Shown here in pieces: positions 54,667-62,411 of a stretch of 64,000 bases of DNA. The stretch comes from Geomonas limicola. GTDB taxonomy: Bacteria; Desulfobacterota; Desulfuromonadia; Geobacterales; Geobacteraceae. The stretch spans positions 186,001 to 250,000 of the forward strand of contig NZ_BLXZ01000005.1 of NCBI RefSeq assembly GCF_014193675.1, written 5' to 3'. The position numbers and the translations under genes were made by a program. A model generated the notes under the pieces. The model did not search any database, was not told where the DNA came from, and saw nothing but the letters and a program-made list of their open reading frames with translations. Position 1 is the first letter of the stretch. Each line of letters begins with the position of its first letter.

Positions 54667-55271
54667 GTTTTTTTCTCCTGTCACAGGGGTAATGGTAGGT
54701 TAAATATATAGAACGGGAATTACAGGTGCAAGTGTAATTTTTACCGAAAAGTGTCATAAAACAGCTGTTTACGAGATTTGTGAGGTAGTGTTTTTGAGCT
54801 TCTATTTTATAACACCTGGAGTCTGCCGGTGACCTCTTGCCGGTAGCTTCTGTGCAAGTAATTGTTATTCATAGGAATGCGAATAATAGAACACGAGTAT
54901 TTTTATTTTTGAGAAATCGCCGGCGAAGGCGGGGGTGCGGAGGATGCCTGCAAAATTATTTTTTGTCTGGCTAAACCGAAACATTGGTTTGAATTTCTGT
55001 TTACCCAATGGTATCTTCAGTCAGGGAATGTTAGGCCCAGTTCATCACAATTTCGGGTCCTTAACCGCTTTACCCTCGTGCTCCTCAACCTGGTATCCTG
55101 CAAAGAGGAGCCCCCCAGCATTCCTGCTCGACTCGCCGGTCACGCCTGTTTCCAGTGCTGTTTGAAACCCGGGGCTGCCCGGAATGAGTCATCCCCCTGG
55201 AGCCTTTCCTGTGCCGGGACACCGGCCTCTTTGCTGTTCTACCTAAAGCGATCATGCTGGGAGGTCGTGCC
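54667..55271. other. AT-rich 600-bp gap without a convincing gene
   Basis: Apart from the promoter-like site at 54703-54731 this gap is markedly AT-richer than the window average in its first half (about 54700-54920). A 76-codon open frame (54935-55165) has no good ribosome-binding site and no family resemblance. I see no tRNA, riboswitch or repeat. Confidence 0.5.
54703..54731 (-). promoter_or_regulatory. Candidate promoter of the small zinc-ribbon gene
   Basis: On the minus strand TTGCAC (54731-54726), 17 bp, TATATT (54708-54703). Transcription would start about 30 bp before ATG 54666. Confidence 0.45.
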
Positions 55272-56285
55272 ATGAAGGAAGCGATGTTTTACGAAAAGCT
55301 CGATGCCGGCCGGGTCCGTTGCGGGCTCTGCCGTTTTTACTGTCTCATCGAACCGGGGAAACGTGGTCATTGCTTGGTGCGGGAGAACCGGGAAGGGGTA
55401 CTCTACTCCCTGGTGTACGGTCGGGCGGTGGCCGAGAATATCGATCCCATCGAAAAAAAACCGCTCTTTCATCTGCTCCCCGGCAGCCGCTGCTATTCGG
55501 TTGCCACGGTGGGCTGCAATTTTCGCTGCCTGCACTGCCAGAATTTCAGCATCTCGCAGCCGGAGCCTGCCCGGGTCGAAAACTCGGGAAGCTTTGTGGC
55601 CCCGGAGACCATCGTGGAACGGGCCATCGAGGCGGGGTGCAACTCCATTGCCTACACCTACACCGAGCCAACCATCTTCTTTGAGTACGCCTACGAAACC
55701 GCAAAGCTGGCGCACGCCGCTGGGCTCAAGAACGTTTTTGTGACCAACGGGTACATAACCAGCGACGCGCTGGTCACCATTGCACCGTACCTGGACGCTG
55801 CCAACATCGACCTCAAGGGGTTTTCCCCGGAGTTCTACCGCAAGGTGGTCGGCGCTTCGCTCGACCAGGTGCTCGACTGCATCCGCGAATACCATCGACT
55901 GGGGATCTGGCTGGAGCTCACCACCCTCATTATTCCGCATCGAAACGATTCCGAGGCCGAGTTGCGGGGCATTGCCGAGTTCATAGCCAAGGAACTCGGG
56001 CCGCAGACTCCGTGGCATGTCAGCCAGTTCTATCCGACGTTCCAGCTTACCGACGAGCCGCGTACCCCGGTGAGCACGCTGCGTACTGCCCGGCGCTTCG
56101 GCCAGGAAGCCGGGCTGCGCTACGTGTACGAGGGAAACGTTCCCGGCGAGGGGGGCGAAAATACCGTCTGCCCGGCCTGCGGAGGACTGCTGATCAGGCG
56201 CTATGGTTACCTCATCGAAAAGAACCTGCTGGACCGCGGCAAGTGTCCCGGCTGTGGCACCCCTGTGGACGGAATCTGGAAATGA
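55272..56285 (+). CDS. amrS: AmmeMemoRadiSam system radical SAM enzyme
   Basis: A 337-residue radical SAM protein. An N-terminal cysteine region (RCGLCRFYCLIEPGKRGHCLVREN) precedes the SAM cluster motif CNFRCLHCQN (CxxxCxxC). The C-terminal two CxxC pairs (CPACGG, CPGCGTP) fit the AmrS/PflA-like group. Such enzymes occur with AmrA and the Memo-like AmrB, but neither is adjacent here. The modified target is not established. ATG 55272 is preferred to 55254 because GGGAGGT then sits 6 nt upstream. Confidence 0.88.
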   Translation: MKEAMFYEKLDAGRVRCGLCRFYCLIEPGKRGHCLVRENREGVLYSLVYGRAVAENIDPIEKKPLFHLLPGSRCYSVATVGCNFRCLHCQNFSISQPEPARVENSGSFVAPETIVERAIEAGCNSIAYTYTEPTIFFEYAYETAKLAHAAGLKNVFVTNGYITSDALVTIAPYLDAANIDLKGFSPEFYRKVVGASLDQVLDCIREYHRLGIWLELTTLIIPHRNDSEAELRGIAEFIAKELGPQTPWHVSQFYPTFQLTDEPRTPVSTLRTARRFGQEAGLRYVYEGNVPGEGGENTVCPACGGLLIRRYGYLIEKNLLDRGKCPGCGTPVDGIWK

Positions 56286-56370
56286 GGATGTAAACGGTTG
56301 CCCCGCATCGCGAGTTCATGGTATAGATTCAGCTGACTTGCGGTAAAAATCCTGCCTTAGAGGGGTAGCT

Positions 56371-57018
56371 TTGAAGGTCTCTTTTGTGCGTCGCTTCTGG
56401 GTGACGTTTTCTATTTGGGTAATTGGCTGTTATGCGTCCGGCCTGAACCGGTTCACCGTGAAAGGTGGGGAGCAGATCCCCGCCAGCGGTGGGGTGCTCA
56501 TCGCCTCCAATCACATCTCCGCCTACGATACCGTTTTTCTCCCCTGGGCCGTGATCCGGCGCAATCCGCTACAGATGCTTTGGGCTCCTGCCAAGGAGGA
56601 ACTCTTTAAGAACTGGTTCTTGGGGACCTTGTACGGCTCCTGGGGAGCTTTCCCGGTGAAGCGCGGTCGCGACGTGCGGGCGGGCAAGCACATAAACGAC
56701 CTGTTGCTCGATCAAAAGGTGATGCTCTTCCCCGAAGGAACCCGCCACAAGGATGGTGTGCTGGGGAAAGGGAACCGCGGCGTCGGCAAGATCATCTACG
56801 ACACCCGTCCGGTGGTCATCCCCACCGCGCTCACCGGCATCAACCGCTGGCGTTTCCCGAGCCTGGGAGCGCACGGGGCGGTGAGTTTTGGCGCGCCGCT
56901 GGATTTCGCGGACCTCTTTGCCTTGCCGGATTGCAAGGAAACCCACCAGTTGATCGTCGACCGGGTCATGGACGCCATTGCCGCCATGCTTCCCGACCTG
57001 GGGAGGATTCCGTCATGA
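56371..57018 (+). CDS. plsC: 1-acyl-sn-glycerol-3-phosphate acyltransferase (PlsC-type)
   Basis: A 215-residue membrane-associated acyltransferase. It has [13 protein letters not shown] (the HxxxxD catalytic motif), [10 protein letters not shown] (G-3-P binding), [11 protein letters not shown] and VIPTALTG. It acylates lysophosphatidate to phosphatidate in phospholipid synthesis; related enzymes use other lysolipids. The start is TTG 56371 after AGAGGGG. Its stop overlaps the rnhA start by 4 bp. Confidence 0.9.
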   Translation: MKVSFVRRFWVTFSIWVIGCYASGLNRFTVKGGEQIPASGGVLIASNHISAYDTVFLPWAVIRRNPLQMLWAPAKEELFKNWFLGTLYGSWGAFPVKRGRDVRAGKHINDLLLDQKVMLFPEGTRHKDGVLGKGNRGVGKIIYDTRPVVIPTALTGINRWRFPSLGAHGAVSFGAPLDFADLFALPDCKETHQLIVDRVMDAIAAMLPDLGRIPS

Positions 57019-57452
57019 TCGTCGAGATCTTTTGTGATGGGGCCTGCAGCGGTAATCCCGGTGTCGGCGGGTATGGCAGCATCCTGCGCTGCGGCGACAA
57101 GGTGAAGGAAATCTCCGGGGCTGACGGGGCCACCACCAACAACCGGATGGAGATGAGTGCCGCCATCGCGGGCCTGGAGGCGCTGAACCGCCCCTGCGAG
57201 GTGGTCGTGACCACGGACTCTCAGTACCTGGTCAAGGGGATGACCGAGTGGCTTTCGGGGTGGCAGAAACGGGGCTGGGTGAACAGCAAGAAGGAGCCGG
57301 TAGTGAACCGCGACCTCTGGGAGCGTCTGGTGGCGCTGACCAAGGTGCACAAGGTGCGCTGGGTCTGGGTGCGTGGCCACAACGGCCACCCGGAAAACGA
57401 GCGCTGCGACGAATTGGCCCGGGCCGCTATCGTCAACTTCCGGAACAGCTAG
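57015..57452 (+). CDS. rnhA: Ribonuclease HI
   Basis: A 145-residue RNase H1 with the full catalytic set D8 ([11 protein letters not shown]), E46 (NNRMEM), D68 (TTDSQY) and D132 (ERCDELA), plus H122. It degrades RNA in RNA-DNA hybrids. It is translationally coupled to plsC (ATGA overlap) and followed 8 bp later by an HNH protein. Confidence 0.96.
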   Translation: MIVEIFCDGACSGNPGVGGYGSILRCGDKVKEISGADGATTNNRMEMSAAIAGLEALNRPCEVVVTTDSQYLVKGMTEWLSGWQKRGWVNSKKEPVVNRDLWERLVALTKVHKVRWVWVRGHNGHPENERCDELARAAIVNFRNS

Positions 57453-57460
57453 GGGGCGGG

Positions 57461-57766
57461 GTGGATTACTTCATCGTCACCGTGAGCGAGGAGGAGATCA
57501 AGCGCGAGCGCAACAAGGCGCGCGAGCTGCGCAAGAGCCAGTGGTGGAAAAACAGGGTCGCCAAGGGGATCTGCCACTACTGCCGCGGCAGCTTCCCACC
57601 GGATGAACTCTCCATGGACCACATCGTCCCGGTGATCCGAGGCGGCAGCAGCAGCCGGGGCAACGTGGTCCCCTGCTGCAAGGACTGCAACAATCGCAAG
57701 AAACACATGCTTCCCATCGAATGGGAAGAGTATCTTACCGCCCATGCCGGGACGGAGGAGAGCTAG
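57461..57766 (+). CDS. HNH endonuclease domain protein
   Basis: A 101-residue protein starting at GTG 57461. An N-terminal basic helix is followed by an HNH zinc-finger nuclease core: CHYCRGSF, SMDHIVPVIRGG, NVVPCCKDCNNRKK. The fold is that of small McrA-like HNH nucleases, which act on DNA (housekeeping or restriction-like). The substrate is unknown. It is packed between rnhA and a HAD gene in an apparent operon, so a nucleic-acid maintenance role is plausible. Confidence 0.85.
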   Translation: MDYFIVTVSEEEIKRERNKARELRKSQWWKNRVAKGICHYCRGSFPPDELSMDHIVPVIRGGSSSRGNVVPCCKDCNNRKKHMLPIEWEEYLTAHAGTEES

Positions 57767-57793
57767 CAGCGCTGCTCCTGGAGAACAACTGGT

Positions 57794-58411
57794 TTGAACG
57801 ATATCAAGGCTGTAATCTACGACTGCGATGGTGTGCTCTTCGACTCCTTCGAGGCTAATCTCAACTTTTATGTTCAGGTGATGGACCACTTCGGCATGCC
57901 CCCCTTGGACCGCAACGACCGAGAGACCATGAGGGTGCTGCACACCTACTGCAACAAGGATGTGCTCGCCTACCTGTTCAAGGGCGACCCGCGGCTAACG
58001 GAGGTGCGCCAGTTTTCCGCCTCCCTGGACTACCGCAAGCTCTTTCCGCTCATGGTGGTGGAAGAGGGGTTGCACGAAACGCTCAGCGCCCTCAAGGGGC
58101 GTGTGGAACTTGCCGTCTGCACCAACCGGGCAAACTCCATGGACCTGCTCCTCGAATCCTTCGGACTCAACGGCTTTTTCAGCTGCGTCATGACCGCCGC
58201 CAAGGTCACCAACCCGAAGCCGCACCCTGAGCCGCTTTTCAAGGTGCTCGACCACTACGGCATCTCCCCGGCTCAGGCCCTTTTTGTGGGGGATTCCGAG
58301 GTGGACCGTCAGGCGGCCGAGGCTGCTGGTGTCCCGTTTGTCGCCTACCGTGGTGACATGGCCGCCCTGGCGCGCATCGACCGTCACACTGACCTTCTGT
58401 CCCTTCTTTAA
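57794..58411 (+). CDS. HAD-family phosphatase (phosphoglycolate phosphatase-like)
   Basis: A 205-residue HAD hydrolase with YDCDGVLFDSFEANLNFY (Asp nucleophile, second Asp), VCTNRANSMDLLL, NPKPHPEPLFKVL (Lys) and FVGDSEVDRQAAEAAG. The cap is short and helical, as in Gph/pyrophosphatase types. The substrate cannot be named. The start is TTG 57794 after CTGGAGAA. Confidence 0.85.
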   Translation: MNDIKAVIYDCDGVLFDSFEANLNFYVQVMDHFGMPPLDRNDRETMRVLHTYCNKDVLAYLFKGDPRLTEVRQFSASLDYRKLFPLMVVEEGLHETLSALKGRVELAVCTNRANSMDLLLESFGLNGFFSCVMTAAKVTNPKPHPEPLFKVLDHYGISPAQALFVGDSEVDRQAAEAAGVPFVAYRGDMAALARIDRHTDLLSLL

Positions 58412-58588
58412 AGGGCGCTCTTGAGTTTTCCGCGCAGTTGATCTTCTGCCTTAAATAAGGATTGAAATCGTTTCATAAGATGCCCTATTATCAGAAACGG
58501 TAAAAAGCTGTGCGGCCTTGGAAGTGCGCCGAGCAGCAGGTTGTGCAGGGAACTCACCGAGGGGAGTCGTGGTGCAAGGGGGATGGCA

Positions 58589-59038
58589 ATGCAGGTCAAC
58601 TCCGAAGAGGCTGTAAAGTTGTATGATCGAGCCGTCGCTGCTTTGGACGCCGGTGAGACCTCCTCGGCGCTCGCCTTCCTGGAGCGTGCCCTGAAGATCT
58701 TCGACAACGCCTGCTGGTACTCTTATCTCGGTTACTGCGTCGCCAAGGAGCGGGGCCAGGTGAGGAAAGGGGTAGAACTGTGTGGAAGCGCGCTCCAGCA
58801 GGAGCCTGAAAATCCGATCCACTTTCTCAATCTCGCCAGGGTCCACCTGGTAGCCGGGAAAAAGGTGGAGGCCTTGCAGGCCCTGCGCGAGGGGATGAAC
58901 TGCGGCGGGAACGCCGAGATCCTGTCACTTCTGGAAAAGATCGGTACCCGAAAGCCCCCGGTGTTTTCCTTTCTCCCTCGCAACCATGCCTTGAACCGGG
59001 TGGTGGGGCTGGTGCTGGATCGCCTCAAATTGCGCTGA
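58589..59038 (+). CDS. TPR-like small protein
   Basis: A 149-residue protein with about three TPR-like helical pairs (EEAVKLYDRAVAALDAGETS, ALAFLERALKIFD, GVELCGSALQQEPENPIHFL) and a basic C-terminus (FLPRNHALNRVVG). ATG 58589 is preferred to 58583, since AAGGGGGA then has 5-nt spacing. No signal peptide or membrane segment. It resembles other small TPR proteins without known partner. Confidence 0.75.
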   Translation: MQVNSEEAVKLYDRAVAALDAGETSSALAFLERALKIFDNACWYSYLGYCVAKERGQVRKGVELCGSALQQEPENPIHFLNLARVHLVAGKKVEALQALREGMNCGGNAEILSLLEKIGTRKPPVFSFLPRNHALNRVVGLVLDRLKLR

Positions 59039-59192
59039 GCTTCCTGCCTCTCTCCAAAGCTGATCCTCGCTGCCTTTCCCATGAGTTAGCCCCCGCTGCC
59101 GCTTCTTTCCCCGGTAGCCCTGCGATCCCCTCCGTCCTGCCAGTCGAAACCTCCAATATAACTGCAGTTCCTTCCCTAGCCTAACTGCCCCC

Positions 59193-59220
59193 TTGCTAGT
59201 TAATATAAATAAAATATAAT
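59193..59220 (+). promoter_or_regulatory. Promoter of the VOC-family gene
   Basis: TTGCTA (59193-59198), 16 bp, and a perfect TATAAT (59215-59220). Transcription would start near 59227, about 25 nt before the first ATG. Confidence 0.6.
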
Positions 59221-59251
59221 TAGAAGATATTTGTCGTAAGGAGGGCGGATC

Positions 59252-59271
59252 ATGGGGGATCATGGGGGATC
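59252..59271 (+). repeat. 10-bp tandem duplication at the VOC gene start
   Basis: ATGGGGGATC is present twice in tandem (59252-59261 and 59262-59271). Because the unit is 10 bp, the two ATG codons are in different frames. The Shine-Dalgarno AAGGAGG (59238-59244) has ideal spacing to the first copy only. Confidence 0.85.
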
Positions 59272-59642
59272 ATTTCCGGGTGCAGGGTGCCTTCAGCTGG
59301 TTCGAGTTGACCACCACCGATGTTCATGCGGCGGAAGCCTTTTACAGCAGGCTTTTTGGCTGGAATACCGAGCCGTGGGTAGGGGAGGGAGCCTACACGT
59401 TGATCAAGGTGGATGGCAAGGACGTGGGTGGCATGGTGGCGACCAGCGAACCGGAAGACCCGCGGCTTGGGTGGGGGATCTACGTAACGGTGACCGATGT
59501 CGACGAGACAGCTGCCCGGGTGCCCGAATACGGCGGCACGATACTTGTGGAACCGACCAACATCCCTAAGATCGGCCGCTACTGCGTGATCCGGGACCCG
59601 CTGGGGCACACCATAACCGCCATCGCCTACAGCCGCAGCTGA
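59262..59642 (+). CDS. VOC (glyoxalase/bleomycin-resistance) family protein
   Basis: A 126-residue VOC domain protein (SWFELTTTDVHAAEAFYSRL, then LFGWNTE, GWGIYVTVTDVDETAARV, YCVIRDPLGHTITAIA). Members bind metals or ligands in glyoxalase-, dioxygenase- or antibiotic-binding roles; no substrate is suggested here. The coding frame starts at ATG 59262, the second copy of a 10-bp duplication. The first ATG (59252) is in another frame and better placed for the Shine-Dalgarno. Expression may be reduced, or the gene may have been altered recently. Confidence 0.82.
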   Translation: MGDHFRVQGAFSWFELTTTDVHAAEAFYSRLFGWNTEPWVGEGAYTLIKVDGKDVGGMVATSEPEDPRLGWGIYVTVTDVDETAARVPEYGGTILVEPTNIPKIGRYCVIRDPLGHTITAIAYSRS

Positions 59643-59668
59643 GCAGCAGGTGGTATCGAGGAAAAACG

Positions 59669-59701
59669 AAAAGGCGCGTACCTTCGGTCCGCGCCTTTTT
59701 T
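59669..59701. terminator. Bidirectional terminator between the VOC gene and pfkA
   Basis: AAAAGGCGCGTACC pairs with GGTCCGCGCCTTTTTT (one mismatch) around a TTC loop, flanked by A and T runs, so it can end both convergent genes. Confidence 0.9.
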
Positions 59702-59748
59702 GATTTCCGCTCCTGCAACCGGTTCACGGTGCAGCTTGAAGCTATCTA

Positions 59749-60708
59749 TTAAATACCGAGGATTTGCGACATGCCGTGCAGGTCGTCCTGGGGCCGCTTC
59801 TCACTCACCACCACCGTTTCCAAGAGGGTCGGCACGATCGCGTTGCAGCAGAGCCCGACCATCTTTCCCTTGTCTCCGGAGAGCAGCAACTCGACCGCTG
59901 CGTGCCCGAAACGGCTCCCCAGAAGCCGGTCGAATACCGACGGCGCACCGCCGCGCTGGTAGTGACCGAGGACGGTCACCCTGGTCTCGAAGCCGATGGC
60001 GTCCTTGATGGTGTCGGCGATGTTCTGGGCCCGTCCGGCTCCTTCGGCGAGGATGATGATGGCATTGCTGCGTCCTTCCTCGTAGCGCTGCCGCAACTGG
60101 TTGCACAGGTCGGTGATGTCGCACTCGATTTCCGGTACGATAGCATACTCGGCGCCGGTGGCGATCGCCGCGGTGCCGGCCAGGTAACCGGAGTTTCGCC
60201 CCATCACCTCGATGACGAAGGCGCGGTCGTGGGAGCTTGCCGTGTCCTTGATGCAGTCGACGGCGTAGATGATGTTGTTGAGCGCGGTGTCCACGCCCAG
60301 GGCCATGTCGGTGAAGGCGATGTCGTTGTCGATGCTGGCCGGAATGCCGACCACCGGCACGCCCATCCGGTGCAGGGCAAGCGCCCCGTTCAGGGAGCCG
60401 TCCCCGCCGATGACCACCAACCCGTCGACGCCCAACTCTTCGAGGTGGCGCACGGCCTTTTCCCGTCCCAGAACCGTCCTGAACTCTTCGCTGCGTGCCG
60501 ACTGGAGAAAGGTACCGCCGCGGTGCAGGATGCCCGCCACGTCCTTGGTCCCCATCTCGAGGTATTCCCCCTTCAAGAGGCCGACATACCCTTTACGGAA
60601 CCCGATAACCTGCACCCCGTGACTCAGTGCGGTACGGGTGGCACTTCTTATGGCGGCATTCATGCCCGAACAGTCGCCGCCGCTGGTGATGATCCCGATT
60701 TTCTTCAT
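59749..60708 (-). CDS. pfkA: 6-phosphofructokinase
   Basis: A 319-residue bacterial-type PFK with IGIITSGGDCSGMNAAI, VIGGDGSLNGALAL (glycine after GGD, as in ATP-dependent enzymes), GIPASIDNDIAFTD (catalytic Asp) and EVMGRNSGYLAG. The GGDGS pattern argues for ATP rather than pyrophosphate as donor. It makes fructose 1,6-bisphosphate in glycolysis. GGAG precedes the ATG at 60708. Confidence 0.94.
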   Translation of the reverse strand: MKKIGIITSGGDCSGMNAAIRSATRTALSHGVQVIGFRKGYVGLLKGEYLEMGTKDVAGILHRGGTFLQSARSEEFRTVLGREKAVRHLEELGVDGLVVIGGDGSLNGALALHRMGVPVVGIPASIDNDIAFTDMALGVDTALNNIIYAVDCIKDTASSHDRAFVIEVMGRNSGYLAGTAAIATGAEYAIVPEIECDITDLCNQLRQRYEEGRSNAIIILAEGAGRAQNIADTIKDAIGFETRVTVLGHYQRGGAPSVFDRLLGSRFGHAAVELLLSGDKGKMVGLCCNAIVPTLLETVVVSEKRPQDDLHGMSQILGI

Positions 60709-61097
60709 GTCTGCTCCAGATATGGTGTAGGGGCACCAAATGGTGCACCCGTAGGTCGTTCCCCTTCAGGGCCAGATTGAATATATCATGGAGTCCTTGT
60801 ATTACAACAGTCCCGGGCGGGAACTGGCGCAAAAATGTCCAATGATTCAAGATGATTAGAAGGGTGTAAGGTTGGCGGTGGGGGCGGCCTGAAGGGCGAC
60901 GGTTAGCGTGGCAGGATGGGGACGTTCTGGGAAGGGCTGGTCAGGTGGTGCGGCAGAAAAGAGCGCGGCAGCGAGGCAACAAGGTGACAGGCGCCTGGAG
61001 ATTGGCGACTTCCGTGCGCTGGGCCTGATAACGGGGGCCGAACCTGCCTTCGCCTTTGCTTCGGAAACGGGGATGGCGGGGGAAGGCGGTCAGCCGA
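60709..61097. other. Gap between pfkA and rarA without a recognised gene
   Basis: A 389-bp stretch upstream of pfkA and after the rarA stop. A 73-codon open frame (60908-61129) overlaps rarA and has no ribosome-binding site. I see no clear terminator, repeat or RNA. Confidence 0.5.
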
Positions 61098-62411
61098 TCA
61101 GCGCCCCGCCTTCTCCTTCTCCGCCTTGAGCCATTCCATGCGCTCCTTGATGCTTTTTTCGTAGCCGCTGGCCTTCGGCTCGTAGAAGCGTCGTCCCTGT
61201 AACTGGTCGGGGAGGTAGTCCTGCGCCGCCTTCCCGTCGTCGTAGTCGTGAGGATAGAGGTACCCCTGCCCGTAGCCGAGGTTCTTCATGAGCTTTGTCG
61301 GTGCGTTTCGGATCTGCATCGGGACTGGCAGAGCCCCGCTCTTTCTCACCTCGGAAAGTGCCTGGTTGATCCCCAGGTACGAGGCGTTCGACTTGGGCGC
61401 CGTTGCCAGGTAGGTCACGGCCTGCCCCAGGATGATGCGCCCCTCGGGCATGCCGACCAGTTGGAAGGCTTGCAGGGCCGACACCGCCATCTGCAGGGCG
61501 CGGGGATCGGCGTTGCCGACGTCCTCTGAGGCGAAGATCACCATGCGGCGCAGGATGAAGATGGGATCCTCGCCGGACTCGATCATGCGCGCGAGCCAGT
61601 AGAGTGCGGCATCCGGATCCGAGCCGCGCATCGACTTGATGAAGGCGGAGATCACGTTGTAGTGTTCCTCGCCCCCCTTGTCGTAAAGGAGCGCCTTCTT
61701 CTGCACCGCCTCCTGCACGGTTTCCGGGGTGATGGTCGCCTCGAGCGCCAGGCGCGACGCGGTCTCCAGGGTGTTGAGCGCCACGCGCGCGTCGCCGCCG
61801 GCCAAGGCCGCCACCTGCTGCAGGGCCTCCGGTGTCGCGCTCAGCTGGAGTTCGCCCAGGCCGCGCTCGGCGTCGGTAAGCGCCTGCTCCAGGATCTGTA
61901 CCACGACCTCGTCGTCCAAGGGGTTCAGTACCAGCACCTTGCAGCGCGACAAAAGCGGCGCGATCACCTCAAAGGAGGGGTTTTCCGTCGTGGCGCCGAT
62001 CATGGTGAAGGTGCCACGCTCCACATAGGGGAGGAAGGCGTCCTGCTGCGACTTGTTGAAACGGTGGATCTCGTCGACGAAAAGGATGGTCCGCTTGCCG
62101 CGGTACTTGAGGGTGTCCTCGGCCTCTTTCACCACCTCGCGGATCTCCTTGATGCCGGACATGATGGCGGAGAAGAAGATGAAGTGGCTCTCGGTGGCGT
62201 TGGCGATGACGCGTCCCAGGGTGGTTTTGCCGGAACCGGGAGGACCCCAGAAAATGAGCGAGGTGAGCCGGTCGGTTTCAATGAGGCGGCGCAGCATCTT
62301 GCCGGGGCCGAGCAGGTGCTCCTGTCCCAGGTATTCGGCAAGCGAGCGCGGTCGCATGCGCTCCGCAAGGGGGGCGACTTCGGTGTGGGCGGCGCTGAAG
62401 AGATCGGTCAT
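61098..62411 (-). CDS. rarA: Replication-associated recombination protein RarA (MgsA)
   Basis: A 437-residue AAA+ ATPase related to the clamp-loader family. It has [17 protein letters not shown], Walker [11 protein letters not shown], Walker [11 protein letters not shown] and sensor ATTENPSFE, with a C-terminal MgsA-type tetramerisation region ([31 protein letters not shown]). It acts at stalled replication forks. ATG 62411 overlaps the glgP stop by 1 bp (TGATG), so the gene is coupled to glgP. A longer open frame to 63785 exists but is out of frame with glgP and spurious. Confidence 0.94.
   Translation of the reverse strand: MTDLFSAAHTEVAPLAERMRPRSLAEYLGQEHLLGPGKMLRRLIETDRLTSLIFWGPPGSGKTTLGRVIANATESHFIFFSAIMSGIKEIREVVKEAEDTLKYRGKRTILFVDEIHRFNKSQQDAFLPYVERGTFTMIGATTENPSFEVIAPLLSRCKVLVLNPLDDEVVVQILEQALTDAERGLGELQLSATPEALQQVAALAGGDARVALNTLETASRLALEATITPETVQEAVQKKALLYDKGGEEHYNVISAFIKSMRGSDPDAALYWLARMIESGEDPIFILRRMVIFASEDVGNADPRALQMAVSALQAFQLVGMPEGRIILGQAVTYLATAPKSNASYLGINQALSEVRKSGALPVPMQIRNAPTKLMKNLGYGQGYLYPHDYDDGKAAQDYLPDQLQGRRFYEPKASGYEKSIKERMEWLKAEKEKAGR

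Noticed and set aside
54935..55165. 76-codon plus-strand open frame upstream of amrS
   Set aside because: No ribosome-binding site, no family match and atypical composition in an AT-rich gap.
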